This document shows, in pieces, positions 1 through 5,386 of a stretch of 5,386 nucleotides of DNA (position 1 is its first letter; each line of letters begins with the position of its first letter). The position numbers were made by a program, and so were the translations under genes. Origin of the DNA: an uncultured Bacteroidales bacterium. Lineage in GTDB: Bacteria; Bacteroidota; Bacteroidia; Bacteroidales; Paludibacteraceae. The notes under the pieces are model-generated. The model ran no database searches. It was given only the letters and a program-made list of their open reading frames with translations, and had not been told where the DNA came from. The stretch lies in NCBI GenBank assembly GCA_900321775.1, contig ONXE01000134.1, positions 1 to 5,386 on the forward strand. The letters run 5' to 3'.

Positions 1-1257
1 ACGATAGTACTCGTAGTTGACAGGCAGCGCTCCGCCATAGAGCGTGTCCTGGATATAAGGCAGCGTACCATGATGATTGTTCACATAGTTGTTGGCGGAA
101 AGACCCATCTGTACGTCCACAGGCTCGGAGATGTACTTCGACGAAAGAACCGCGCCGTAGAAATGGCTGTCCAGATACTTGCGGTACATAGCATAGGCTT
201 TCTTCACTTTATTGCCTTCGTTGTCGATGTAGTTGTCCAGCCCGAAGTAACTGAAACTCTTCTTCTTATACTGCTCGTAGTAGCCGCCTCCGTGGGTGTA
301 ATGCAGCGTGGCATTCAGACTCCAGTTATGCGAGAACAGATGACCTACCGTCAACTGCACATGCTGTTGGGCGTAGTTGTCCGTCTGATTGTCGTAATAG
401 ACCGTTGAATCGCTGCCGTCAGAAGCCGTCACCGTGTACTCGCCTGCAGGGTTATACCTGCGGTCTGCGCCGCCGATACCATACGCGGTGTTGTAGTCCA
501 CACCATCCCACGCCATGCCGGTTTTCTCGTTGCCGCCAAAGAAACTCAGCACCACCTTCGTCTTGTCTCCATAGTAGCCGAAGTCGCTGAAATACGAGTA
601 CAGGTCGCTTGTGGCGCGGTAGAGGAAACCATCGGAGTTAACCTTGCTGAAACGCGCATCCATACCGAAACGGCCATTGCCCACTTTGGGGGAAGACAGG
701 TGCAGCGATGCCATCTCCTTGAACGTGTTGTACATACCGCCGTTGAACGCCAGTTTGACGTGATTGACTGTGTCCACGTAGTTCTTGTCTGTACGCATGT
801 TCAGTGCCCCTCCAAACGCCGCTCCGTTGGTGGATGTGCCTACGCCGCGTTGCACGTCCACGGACGTGAGCGACTCTGCCAGGTCAGTCATGTTCACCCA
901 AAACACGGTCTGCGATTCCTGATCATTCAGTTGCACATCATTGATAGTCATCGTGATACGCGAGTGGTCGGTACCGCGCAGGCGGAAATAGCTGTAGCCT
1001 ATGCCCAAACCGTCGTCAGAGGTTACCTGCAGACCCGGAATTGTCAGCAACAGATAGGGTAGGTTCTGACCCGTGTTGTCGCGATTCAGACTCTCCTGAC
1101 TCACTACCTGATGGTTAGATGCAGTCTGTTGTACACGCTCCGCCAGCACTTCGATGTCCGGCATCTCAGTCATTAACAAAGTCAGTGTGTCGCTCTCCTG
1201 AGCCAACACACTCACACATACGGCCAAAGCCGCTGAAAGAAAGAATGATTTTTTCAT
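1..1257 (-). CDS. TonB-dependent outer-membrane receptor, probable thiamin receptor (5' part; 3' end outside window)
   Basis: This is a partial gene: 419 codons are open from ATG at 1257 to the left edge, with the C-terminal barrel missing. Residues 1-19 form a signal peptide (MKKSFFLSAALAVCVSVLA, cleavage before QES). A possible TonB box lies near residues 33-42 (PDIEVLAERV). The plug domain spans about 43-155, with NLPYLLLTIPGLQV, YFRLRGTD, INDVQLND, VFWVNM and the ending QRGVGTSTNGAAFGGALNM. From about 160, alternating aromatic-rich strands begin the barrel. There is no N-terminal carboxypeptidase-like domain, so it is not a SusC-type glycan receptor. Specificity is inferred from the TPP riboswitch in its leader. 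Riboswitch-controlled receptors in Bacteroidetes (called omr1 or OMthi; one is characterised in Bacteroides thetaiotaomicron) import thiamin, usually beside pnuT and tnr3, which would lie past the left edge. The receptor family is near certain; the substrate is likely but not proven. Confidence 0.95.
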   Translation of the reverse strand, partial: MKKSFFLSAALAVCVSVLAQESDTLTLLMTEMPDIEVLAERVQQTASNHQVVSQESLNRDNTGQNLPYLLLTIPGLQVTSDDGLGIGYSYFRLRGTDHSRITMTINDVQLNDQESQTVFWVNMTDLAESLTSVDVQRGVGTSTNGAAFGGALNMRTDKNYVDTVNHVKLAFNGGMYNTFKEMASLHLSSPKVGNGRFGMDARFSKVNSDGFLYRATSDLYSYFSDFGYYGDKTKVVLSFFGGNEKTGMAWDGVDYNTAYGIGGADRRYNPAGEYTVTASDGSDSTVYYDNQTDNYAQQHVQLTVGHLFSHNWSLNATLHYTHGGGYYEQYKKKSFSYFGLDNYIDNEGNKVKKAYAMYRKYLDSHFYGAVLSSKYISEPVDVQMGLSANNYVNNHHGTLPYIQDTLYGGALPVNYEYYR

Positions 1258-1260
1258 AAT

Positions 1261-1289
1261 CCCAATTTACAGTTAGTTTGTAAATAGGG
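1261..1289 (-). promoter_or_regulatory. Leader hairpin just before the receptor start, possible riboswitch expression platform
   Basis: In the mRNA sense, CCC-U-AUUUACA, a 7-base loop, then UGUAAAU-U-GGG forms a 7-bp perfect stem. A U-U mismatch and three G-C pairs extend it. The stem ends 3 bases before the AUG at 1257, so it would hide the ribosome entry region when folded. No U-tract follows, so it does not look like an intrinsic terminator. Regulation at translation initiation is an inference from position; no promoter or Shine-Dalgarno sequence is seen here. Confidence 0.6.
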
Positions 1290-1306
1290 AATGCCACAAT
1301 GTAGAG

Positions 1307-1383
1307 ATACTCTCCCTTGGCAGCATTACCTGCCCAGGTTCATAGGGTATAATCTCAGCCGTGTGAAGGCACCCCCCTTATAT
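1307..1383 (-). promoter_or_regulatory. TPP (THI-box) riboswitch aptamer
   Basis: Read on the minus strand, this leader carries the conserved THI-box elements in order: GGGGUGCC, GGCUGAGA, AUACCC, UGAACCUG, a GGCAG/CUGCC stem (1334-1330 with 1323-1319) closing the conserved GUAAUG loop, and AAGGGA. P2 is formed by GGGU with ACCC. P3 is very short: GCC and GGC around a 7-base loop. P1 is weak: I find only AUAU (1383-1380) with GUAU (1310-1307), including one G-U pair. TPP aptamers bind thiamin pyrophosphate and usually switch off thiamin synthesis or uptake genes. Here it precedes a TonB-dependent receptor by about 50 bases, pointing to feedback control of outer-membrane thiamin uptake. I find no convincing TTTG/TAnnTTTG promoter before it. 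The nearest match, TAAGCTTTG at 1430-1422, has one base too many, so transcription may partly read through from the barrel gene. Confidence 0.94.
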
Positions 1384-1390
1384 AATTATT

Positions 1391-1409
1391 AACTTTTAAC
1401 TTTTAACTT
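1391..1409. repeat. Short tandem repeat AACTTTT between barrel gene and riboswitch
   Basis: Two perfect copies of AACTTTT (1391-1397, 1398-1404) are followed by a partial third (AACTT, 1405-1409), which runs into the stop codon of the barrel gene. On the transcribed strand this reads as repeated AAAAGTT directly before the riboswitch aptamer. It is AT-rich and could form part of a promoter upstream region or be a simple slippage repeat. No function can be assigned from the sequence. Confidence 0.6.
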
Positions 1410-1431
1410 ACAACTTGTAAGCAAAGCTTAC
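1407..1431. repeat. Two overlapping inverted repeats at the 3' end of the barrel gene
   Basis: CTTACAA-C-TTGTAAG (1407-1421) is a perfect dyad around the stop codon. It shares its right arm with GTAAGC-AAA-GCTTAC (1417-1431), a second perfect dyad. In the mRNA the two hairpins are mutually exclusive, because both use the CUUAC segment. They lie about 25-45 bases before the riboswitch aptamer. They could be a weak terminator or processing site for the upstream operon, or a protein-binding site, but no U-tract follows and chance is possible in AT-rich sequence. Confidence 0.45.
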
Positions 1432-2187
1432 ATACCATCCCCATTCCCACATGTGATGTTTGGTCACATACTTGTGCTTGACGAGGTTGTTCAGACCGAA
1501 GTCGTACCCCGATACGATACGATAGCGGTCCCACTCGAAGCCGCCGCCCACGCCAATCTGGATGTTGCAGCGATGCAGGTCTCCCACACCATAGCGGTCG
1601 TAGTTCTCGGTGCGCACGCCCATATTCTTGAGCATCTCCTTTGTGCCGATTACGTTGCCGTACGTGTCACTCAGGTGGCTGATGTCCAGATAGTCGGGCT
1701 GCGCCAAACCAACCACCAGTTGCGGACCGCCGTAGAAGAACATGCTCAACTTTTGCCACAAGGGTTGACGGTAGAACGCACGAACGGGGATGCTCAACTG
1801 GTGTTCCATCACGTTGTGCACGATATAATCACCACCGGTGTGTTGCGCTTCCACCGATGTTGCAGGCCAGTGCTGCTCGATACGACCGTACGTTATGCCG
1901 TACAGCAAACCTGTCTGAATCGAGAAACGCATAGGCAGATTAAAATCTACCGTGGCGCCCAACTGCATTCCGTGCAGATAGGGGTTCATCACGTTCTTGG
2001 TACTCGAGTTTTGCCAGTTCTGTATGTACCCTGCCTGCAAACGCCAATCCATGGAAAAAACATAGTTCTCCTTTGGCTTGGCTTGTTTGCGAGTCGGGTC
2101 AAAAAACTCCTGCTGTTGCGCACTGCATACGGCCGCTACGGCCAGCCCGTATACCACCAGGGCAATATGTCTGATTCTTTGCTTCAT
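1408..2187 (-). CDS. PorT-like outer-membrane beta-barrel protein, function unknown
   Basis: A 259-residue exported protein. Residues 1-23 form a signal peptide (basic MKQRIRH, hydrophobic core, then CSA before QQQEFF). The cysteine at 21 lacks a good lipobox, so cleavage by signal peptidase I is more likely than lipidation. From about residue 44, short alternating strands rich in Tyr, Trp, Phe and Gly follow (MDWRLQAGYIQNW, FSIQTGLLYGITYG, LSMFFYGGPQLVVGLA, IQIGVGGGFEWDRYRIVSGYDFGLNN). The protein ends with an aromatic strand, GWYVSFAYKL, as expected for a folded outer-membrane barrel of the OMP_b-brl or PorT-like type with roughly 8-10 strands. The ATG at 2187 follows the AsmA-like gene by 30 bases. 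A GGGAGGAG run lies too far upstream (about 20 bases) to be a usual ribosome site. It is probably last in the waaA operon. PorT-like barrels serve many roles, so no specific job can be given. Confidence 0.85.
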   Translation of the reverse strand: MKQRIRHIALVVYGLAVAAVCSAQQQEFFDPTRKQAKPKENYVFSMDWRLQAGYIQNWQNSSTKNVMNPYLHGMQLGATVDFNLPMRFSIQTGLLYGITYGRIEQHWPATSVEAQHTGGDYIVHNVMEHQLSIPVRAFYRQPLWQKLSMFFYGGPQLVVGLAQPDYLDISHLSDTYGNVIGTKEMLKNMGVRTENYDRYGVGDLHRCNIQIGVGGGFEWDRYRIVSGYDFGLNNLVKHKYVTKHHMWEWGWYVSFAYKL

Positions 2188-2217
2188 TTATCTTTACTTC
2201 TTTACTCCTCCCACTTC

Positions 2218-3933
2218 TCACATCTTCATCCCCTCGCCTTTTACCTGCTTCTTGTGAATGCTCTTCACAACAAAGCCCGGCAGCAACGTCTGCATGCAAC
2301 CATCCATCATCGGACCCATCACGAAGAACACGAAATGGCTCATTGGATCACGTTTGGCGTGCACCTCATACGATACAGGCTCGGTATTCGGGCGGCGCGG
2401 GTTGCTCTTCTGGATAATCATCGGCGCGAACATGTTGATGGCGTTGGCGCGCTTCGCAATTAGCGTGTAGGGGGCATCCTCCTTGAACACATATACGTTT
2501 ACACTGTCATATTGCATGCAGAAAGTGCCGTTCGCCTCCTCGCGGTTGGCGTGGTAAGAGGTCGTCAAATCATTGATATTACATTGCAACTCAGCGCCAA
2601 ACAGCGGATGCAGGAAGTCGCTGAACATCGAACCCTTGAGGCCCTTGATGTGCGCTGCAAAATCAAAATTGGCCGCTTTGTTCATCGTCATATTCATGGT
2701 GATCTTGCCGATACCGTCTTCACCAAAGGCCACGTTGGTCACAACATTCATATGGCTCTGAGGCACGTTGGATACATTGGACATTTTCATGTTCAGATGC
2801 CCCAAATGCAGGATTCCACAGTTCTGCAAATGCGTCGTCAATACCTGAATCTCCATGCCCGGGAAATCACCTGTAACGTGGTTGACAACGAACTTCTTAT
2901 CCATGCCTAACAGAATATCTTGCGGCATCGGGAAAGGCTCTTTGGCAGGATAACGCTCGTCACGAAGGATAACCGAATGGTTGCCGGCGATGTGAACCGA
3001 GTCCAATTCAAAGGTCTCGCTCAGAGCCTGACGAATCAGGTTAACCGGCGAAGTCGTAATCTCATTCAGTGACATATTCACCCAGGTTACTTTCACTCCT
3101 CCCATCAGCTTGGACAGACTACCTTTTTCACAGGTGTTGAAGGCGTGCAAACCACTGATAGTCAGCGGACCCGCATTGGCTGTGTGCAGTTTCTTGATGT
3201 CGGCACGGAACAAACCGTCCGGTGATACAAAACTCAGGTTGCTCAGCGACAGACTATACAACGAGTCGTTGTACAACATATGCCCGGCCAGTTCTCTGTC
3301 CTCCGTCAATTCACCCTCTTCGCCGAAGTGGTAGCCCAACTCGTAACCACGCACGTTCAGGCTGTCCAACTGAAGAGTCATCTTGTTTGTTATGTCACGC
3401 ATACGCAGCGAACCGTCGTTGATGCGAACGCTCTTCACAATCAGTTCACGCAGAATAGCGGTCTTCTCGTTTGCGTCCTCCAAGTCCTCGATAACCTCTT
3501 CTTCTTTGGTCTCTACTTCCTCATCTTCTTCCACTTCCTTGGATTTCTCCAAAGGCATATTAAGGACTACTTCGGGATGATTCAACGTAATATGGTGCAG
3601 ACTCAGTTCGTTTCGATTGAGTATGCGGGTGAAGTTGCAACCGCTGAAAACCATTCGGTCAACTTTGACTCTTACACCAGCCTCGTCCTCGGGAAGAACG
3701 CTGTCAGGCAGGGTGCAGAACACTACATCGTCCAGCTTGGCTGAACTCTTGAAGATATCAACATCCAGTTTCTTGTAATCTACATACACTGATTCCAGTT
3801 GACCAAGCTCTCTGCGGAGAAAACCATCCATGATGTTGGTAATCCACATATTGCCGATTAGCCAGAAAATAAGGAGAATGAACAGAATTGCTCCTACTGT
3901 GATGCTTGCGATTTTGATGCCTTTGGATGCCAT
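2218..3933 (-). CDS. AsmA-like protein with N-terminal membrane anchor and large periplasmic domain
   Basis: A 571-residue protein with one N-terminal transmembrane segment at about 8-29 (ITVGAILFILLIFWLIG); the rest is predicted to be periplasmic. The body has repeated short beta-strand units of AsmA style, such as LSLHHITLNHPEVVLNM (110-126), LRELIVKSVRINDGSLRMRD (161-180) and FELDSVHIAGNHSVILRD (308-325). An acidic, Glu- and Lys-rich stretch at about 128-156 looks like a flexible linker or short coiled coil. Close to the C-terminus, FVFFVMGPMMDGCMQTLLPG (534-553) is hydrophobic and followed by a basic tail. AsmA/TamB-like proteins form long hydrophobic grooves between inner and outer membranes and are implicated in lipid transport and envelope integrity. 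Its place 20 bases after waaA and 30 bases before a barrel gene suits an envelope role. The assignment to this broad group rests on architecture and motif style; the exact subfamily is unsure. Confidence 0.75.
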   Translation of the reverse strand: MASKGIKIASITVGAILFILLIFWLIGNMWITNIMDGFLRRELGQLESVYVDYKKLDVDIFKSSAKLDDVVFCTLPDSVLPEDEAGVRVKVDRMVFSGCNFTRILNRNELSLHHITLNHPEVVLNMPLEKSKEVEEDEEVETKEEEVIEDLEDANEKTAILRELIVKSVRINDGSLRMRDITNKMTLQLDSLNVRGYELGYHFGEEGELTEDRELAGHMLYNDSLYSLSLSNLSFVSPDGLFRADIKKLHTANAGPLTISGLHAFNTCEKGSLSKLMGGVKVTWVNMSLNEITTSPVNLIRQALSETFELDSVHIAGNHSVILRDERYPAKEPFPMPQDILLGMDKKFVVNHVTGDFPGMEIQVLTTHLQNCGILHLGHLNMKMSNVSNVPQSHMNVVTNVAFGEDGIGKITMNMTMNKAANFDFAAHIKGLKGSMFSDFLHPLFGAELQCNINDLTTSYHANREEANGTFCMQYDSVNVYVFKEDAPYTLIAKRANAINMFAPMIIQKSNPRRPNTEPVSYEVHAKRDPMSHFVFFVMGPMMDGCMQTLLPGFVVKSIHKKQVKGEGMKM

Positions 3934-3953
3934 AAGAGTGATGATTTGCTGTA

Positions 3954-5204
3954 CTAGTTATTGAATAATGCGTTGTAAATCTTGTCCGTTGCACCCACTT
4001 CCGAGCGCACATACTCCTCAGCTTTACGTCCATACTCCTCCGGATGCGCCAGCGTTTCGTCCATGGCTGCAGCGAAACTGCGGTAGTCGTTCACACTAAA
4101 CGCCGCTCCGTGTTCTATCAGATCCTCCGCTTCGCGGAACTTGTGATACCGCGGCCCGAACACCACTGGCACTCCATATACCGCAGCCTCCAACGTGTTG
4201 TGAATCCCTGCGCCGAAACCACCGCCCACATACGCCACTGTCGCAAAACGATATAGCCTCGACAACATCCCCATACGGTCTATCAACAACACGCGGTTGG
4301 TGTTCACGTTCATCAGTGTCGCTTCCGAGAAACGTACCAACTGGCCTTGGAACAGATTGAAAATCTGATGCAAATGTTCTGCACCTATCTCGTGCGGAGT
4401 CAGCACCAGCTTGATGTCCGGATGTTCGCTCAGATAACGCGCCAACAACTCCTCGTCCTTCGGCCATGTACTCCCGGCCACAATCACCTTCGGCGGCGCA
4501 GAGTCAAAATGCAGGGCATTCACCTCCGGCTCCGTGAATCGCATCAACTGGGATATCTCACGCTTGTCACGCAGCACTTCCACTACGCGGTCAAAACGCG
4601 TATCACCGGCTACTACCGCGTTCTGGTAACCGTAACGCTCCAGCAACTCAAGCGAACGTTCGTCCTGTACAAACAGCGTCGTAAAACACCTTAGCAGTCG
4701 TCTGTATGGCATTCCCCACGGGCGAAAAAAAGCTTGGCTCTTGCGGAAAATAGTAGCGATGTTGTAGGTCGGAATACCTCGTTTGCGCAACTGCTTGAGG
4801 TAGGCCGGCCAAAACTCGTACTTCACAAATATCGCCATGCTCGGCTCGTAGGCCTGAACAAAACGCTTTGCGTTCAACCGTGTTGCAAAGGGCAGATAAC
4901 TCACCTTGTCCACTTGGTTGTAACCCTTTCGCATCTCGTAGCCCGAAGGACTGAAAAACGTCAGCAGTATCTTACGCTCCGGATGCTCACGACGCAAGCG
5001 CTCAATGATTGGGCGAGCTTGCTCAAACTCCCCCACACTCGCCGCGTGAAACCACACACAGCCTTTCATCCCCTCTATTGTGAGCCTGTCTTCGGCTGTC
5101 TTTCCTCGTAACTCAGCCAAGGCCGCGCGTGTGCCGCGAACCAATAACTTCGCTTTCCTGTTAAAGAGAGCCGACAGATAAACTATTAGTATATATATAT
5201 ACAC
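3954..5204 (-). CDS. waaA: 3-deoxy-D-manno-octulosonic acid (Kdo) transferase
   Basis: WaaA (KdtA) moves Kdo from CMP-Kdo to the lipid A precursor at the cytoplasmic face of the inner membrane, the first step of LPS core assembly. From GTG at 5204 the protein has 416 residues, normal for the family. Residues 1-14 (MYIYILIVYLSALF) form the expected short membrane anchor. The GT30 N-domain contains WFHAASVGEFEQA at 52-63; its Glu59 matches the family's catalytic base. The C-domain has VAGSTWPKDEE (242-252), TPHEIGAEH (269-277), YVGGGFGAGIHNTLEAA (325-341) and FGPRYHKFREAEDL (349-362), which bind CMP-Kdo. The open frame extends upstream to ATG at 5285, but that region contains the promoter (5231-5262), so GTG 5204 is preferred. 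No Shine-Dalgarno sequence precedes it, as is usual in Bacteroidetes. It is the first gene of the likely operon. Whether one or two Kdo units are added cannot be read from the sequence. Confidence 0.97.
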   Translation of the reverse strand: MYIYILIVYLSALFNRKAKLLVRGTRAALAELRGKTAEDRLTIEGMKGCVWFHAASVGEFEQARPIIERLRREHPERKILLTFFSPSGYEMRKGYNQVDKVSYLPFATRLNAKRFVQAYEPSMAIFVKYEFWPAYLKQLRKRGIPTYNIATIFRKSQAFFRPWGMPYRRLLRCFTTLFVQDERSLELLERYGYQNAVVAGDTRFDRVVEVLRDKREISQLMRFTEPEVNALHFDSAPPKVIVAGSTWPKDEELLARYLSEHPDIKLVLTPHEIGAEHLHQIFNLFQGQLVRFSEATLMNVNTNRVLLIDRMGMLSRLYRFATVAYVGGGFGAGIHNTLEAAVYGVPVVFGPRYHKFREAEDLIEHGAAFSVNDYRSFAAAMDETLAHPEEYGRKAEEYVRSEVGATDKIYNALFNN

Positions 5205-5230
5205 AATACTGCAATTTCTAAAATCGACTG

Positions 5231-5262
5231 CAAAATTACAAAAAAGTTTTGACATATGCAAA
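5231..5262 (-). promoter_or_regulatory. Bacteroidetes-type sigma-ABfr promoter for the waaA operon
   Basis: On the minus strand, TTTG (5262-5259) is separated by 20 bases from TAATTTTG followed by C (5238-5231). This matches the Bacteroidetes primary-sigma consensus (TTTG, 19-21 bases, TAnnTTTG) perfectly. Transcription should start near 5224-5228, giving a leader of about 20-25 bases before GTG at 5204. It excludes the upstream in-frame ATG codons at 5285 and 5255 as main starts. Confidence 0.85.
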
Positions 5263-5273
5263 TAAAATGCAAG

Positions 5274-5289
5274 AAAAGTGCACACTTTT
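5274..5289. repeat. Short inverted repeat upstream of the waaA promoter, weak terminator candidate
   Basis: AAAAGTG-CA-CACTTTT is a perfect 7-base dyad with a 2-base centre; in RNA it would fold with a shorter stem and a 4-base loop. On the plus strand a T-run follows (to 5292), while on the minus strand TTTTCTTGC ends the dyad. It could terminate a leftward gene entering from the right edge or bind a regulator just upstream of the -33 element. The stem is AT-rich and short, so confidence is low. Confidence 0.3.
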
Positions 5290-5311
5290 TTTTAGTTGGT
5301 ATCTTTTTCCC

Positions 5312-5386
5312 CTAATTCTCTCCCTTTAGTATTATACTACGTATAATACACACGCGTGAGTCCTCACGTACTTTCATCGGGACCTG
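5312..5386 (-). CDS. Possible C-terminal end of an upstream gene (unrecognised, doubtful)
   Basis: A frame is open from the right edge for 24 codons and stops with TAG at 5314-5312, about 50 bases before the waaA promoter. It reads QVPMKVREDSRVCIIRSIIL and then KGEN. The sequence resembles no family I know. The same bases hold two compact inverted repeats, which argues for a structured non-coding tail rather than coding sequence. It is listed so the edge is not left blank; sequence to the right of the window would decide. Confidence 0.2.
   Translation of the reverse strand, partial: QVPMKVREDSRVCIIRSIILKGEN
5330..5348. repeat. Inverted repeat TATTATAC-TAC-GTATAATA
   Basis: A perfect 8-base dyad with a 3-base centre lies next to a second dyad at 5355-5368. 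Together they could form two hairpins in a leftward transcript entering the window, such as a 3' end structure, or be part of a dispersed repeat. There is no U-tract on the leftward strand directly after the stem (TAAAGGG follows), so a classical terminator is not supported. Confidence 0.5.
5355..5368. repeat. Inverted repeat CGTGAG-TC-CTCACG
   Basis: A perfect 6-base GC-rich dyad with a 2-base centre, six bases to the right of the AT-rich dyad at 5330-5348. In RNA the two central pairs would open to form the loop. The pairing of a GC-rich and an AT-rich dyad side by side is suggestive of a structured element, but its function is unknown and it is close to the window edge. Confidence 0.45.

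Noticed and set aside
700..1062. Plus-strand open frame opposite the receptor plug domain
   Set aside because: It is antisense to the conserved plug motifs, with no promoter and a Cys-, His- and Val-rich translation typical of a shadow frame.
1261..1289. Intrinsic terminator before the receptor gene
   Set aside because: The stem is AT-rich and the RNA after it is AUUAUGAAAAAA, with no U-tract, so transcription termination here is not supported.
1307..1383. Cobalamin riboswitch, which often precedes TonB-dependent receptors
   Set aside because: The conserved blocks CUGAGA, UGAACCUG and GUAAUG are those of the TPP aptamer, the element is under 80 bases, and no B12-box sequence is seen.
1391..1431. 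CRISPR-like or insertion-sequence end repeats
   Set aside because: The repeats are only 7 bases long without spacers, and there is no transposase or target duplication nearby.
1453..2463. Long plus-strand open frame of 336 codons opposite the barrel gene and the end of the AsmA-like gene
   Set aside because: It is antisense to two well-supported genes, crosses the boundary between them, and its translation is His- and Val-rich with no domain pattern; it is a mirror of codon bias on the other strand.
4096..4467. Minus-strand 123-codon frame within waaA
   Set aside because: It is a shifted frame inside the waaA catalytic domain, Arg- and Gly-rich with no recognisable fold; the main frame carries all family motifs.
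5205..5285. N-terminal extension of waaA from ATG at 5285 or 5255
   Set aside because: It contains the promoter -33 and -7 elements and encodes a Cys- and Phe-rich stretch (MCTFLAFYLH, MSKLFCNFAV) not expected before the WaaA anchor.

Overview
The window looks like Bacteroidales chromosome. Prevotellaceae or Bacteroidaceae is plausible, but species cannot be fixed from this sequence. The evidence is a promoter of the Bacteroidetes type (TTTG, 20 bases, TAATTTTG), no Shine-Dalgarno sequences at starts, an outer-membrane PorT-like barrel, an AsmA-like protein of Bacteroidetes style, a TonB-dependent receptor with an FWVNM plug motif, and a Kdo transferase with the Bacteroidetes-type GGGFGAGIHNTLEAA signature. 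All recognisable genes lie on the minus strand and read from right to left. No mobile element, tRNA, rRNA or CRISPR array is visible.

Right part (about 3954-5386): a short tail of unknown sequence with two compact inverted repeats is followed by a clear promoter (5231-5262). This drives waaA (kdtA), whose start is best placed at a GTG at 5204, downstream of the promoter. Middle part (1408-3933): an AsmA-like, membrane-anchored periplasmic protein follows waaA after 20 bases, and a small outer-membrane beta-barrel protein follows after another 30 bases. The three probably form one envelope-biogenesis operon: Kdo addition to lipid A, a candidate lipid-transfer or envelope-homeostasis protein, and an outer-membrane barrel of unknown role.

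Left part (1-1407): directly after the barrel gene comes a well-conserved thiamin pyrophosphate (TPP) riboswitch (1307-1383). A hairpin ending 3 bases before the start codon follows, then the first 419 codons of a TonB-dependent receptor that runs off the left edge. Receptor plus TPP riboswitch fits the predicted outer-membrane thiamin uptake receptor of Bacteroidetes, whose usual partners are PnuT and a thiamin pyrophosphokinase; those would lie beyond the left edge. The most interesting features are the riboswitch and its possible translation-control hairpin. The rest looks like ordinary envelope housekeeping, and I see no sign of an undescribed defence, mobile or biosynthetic system.
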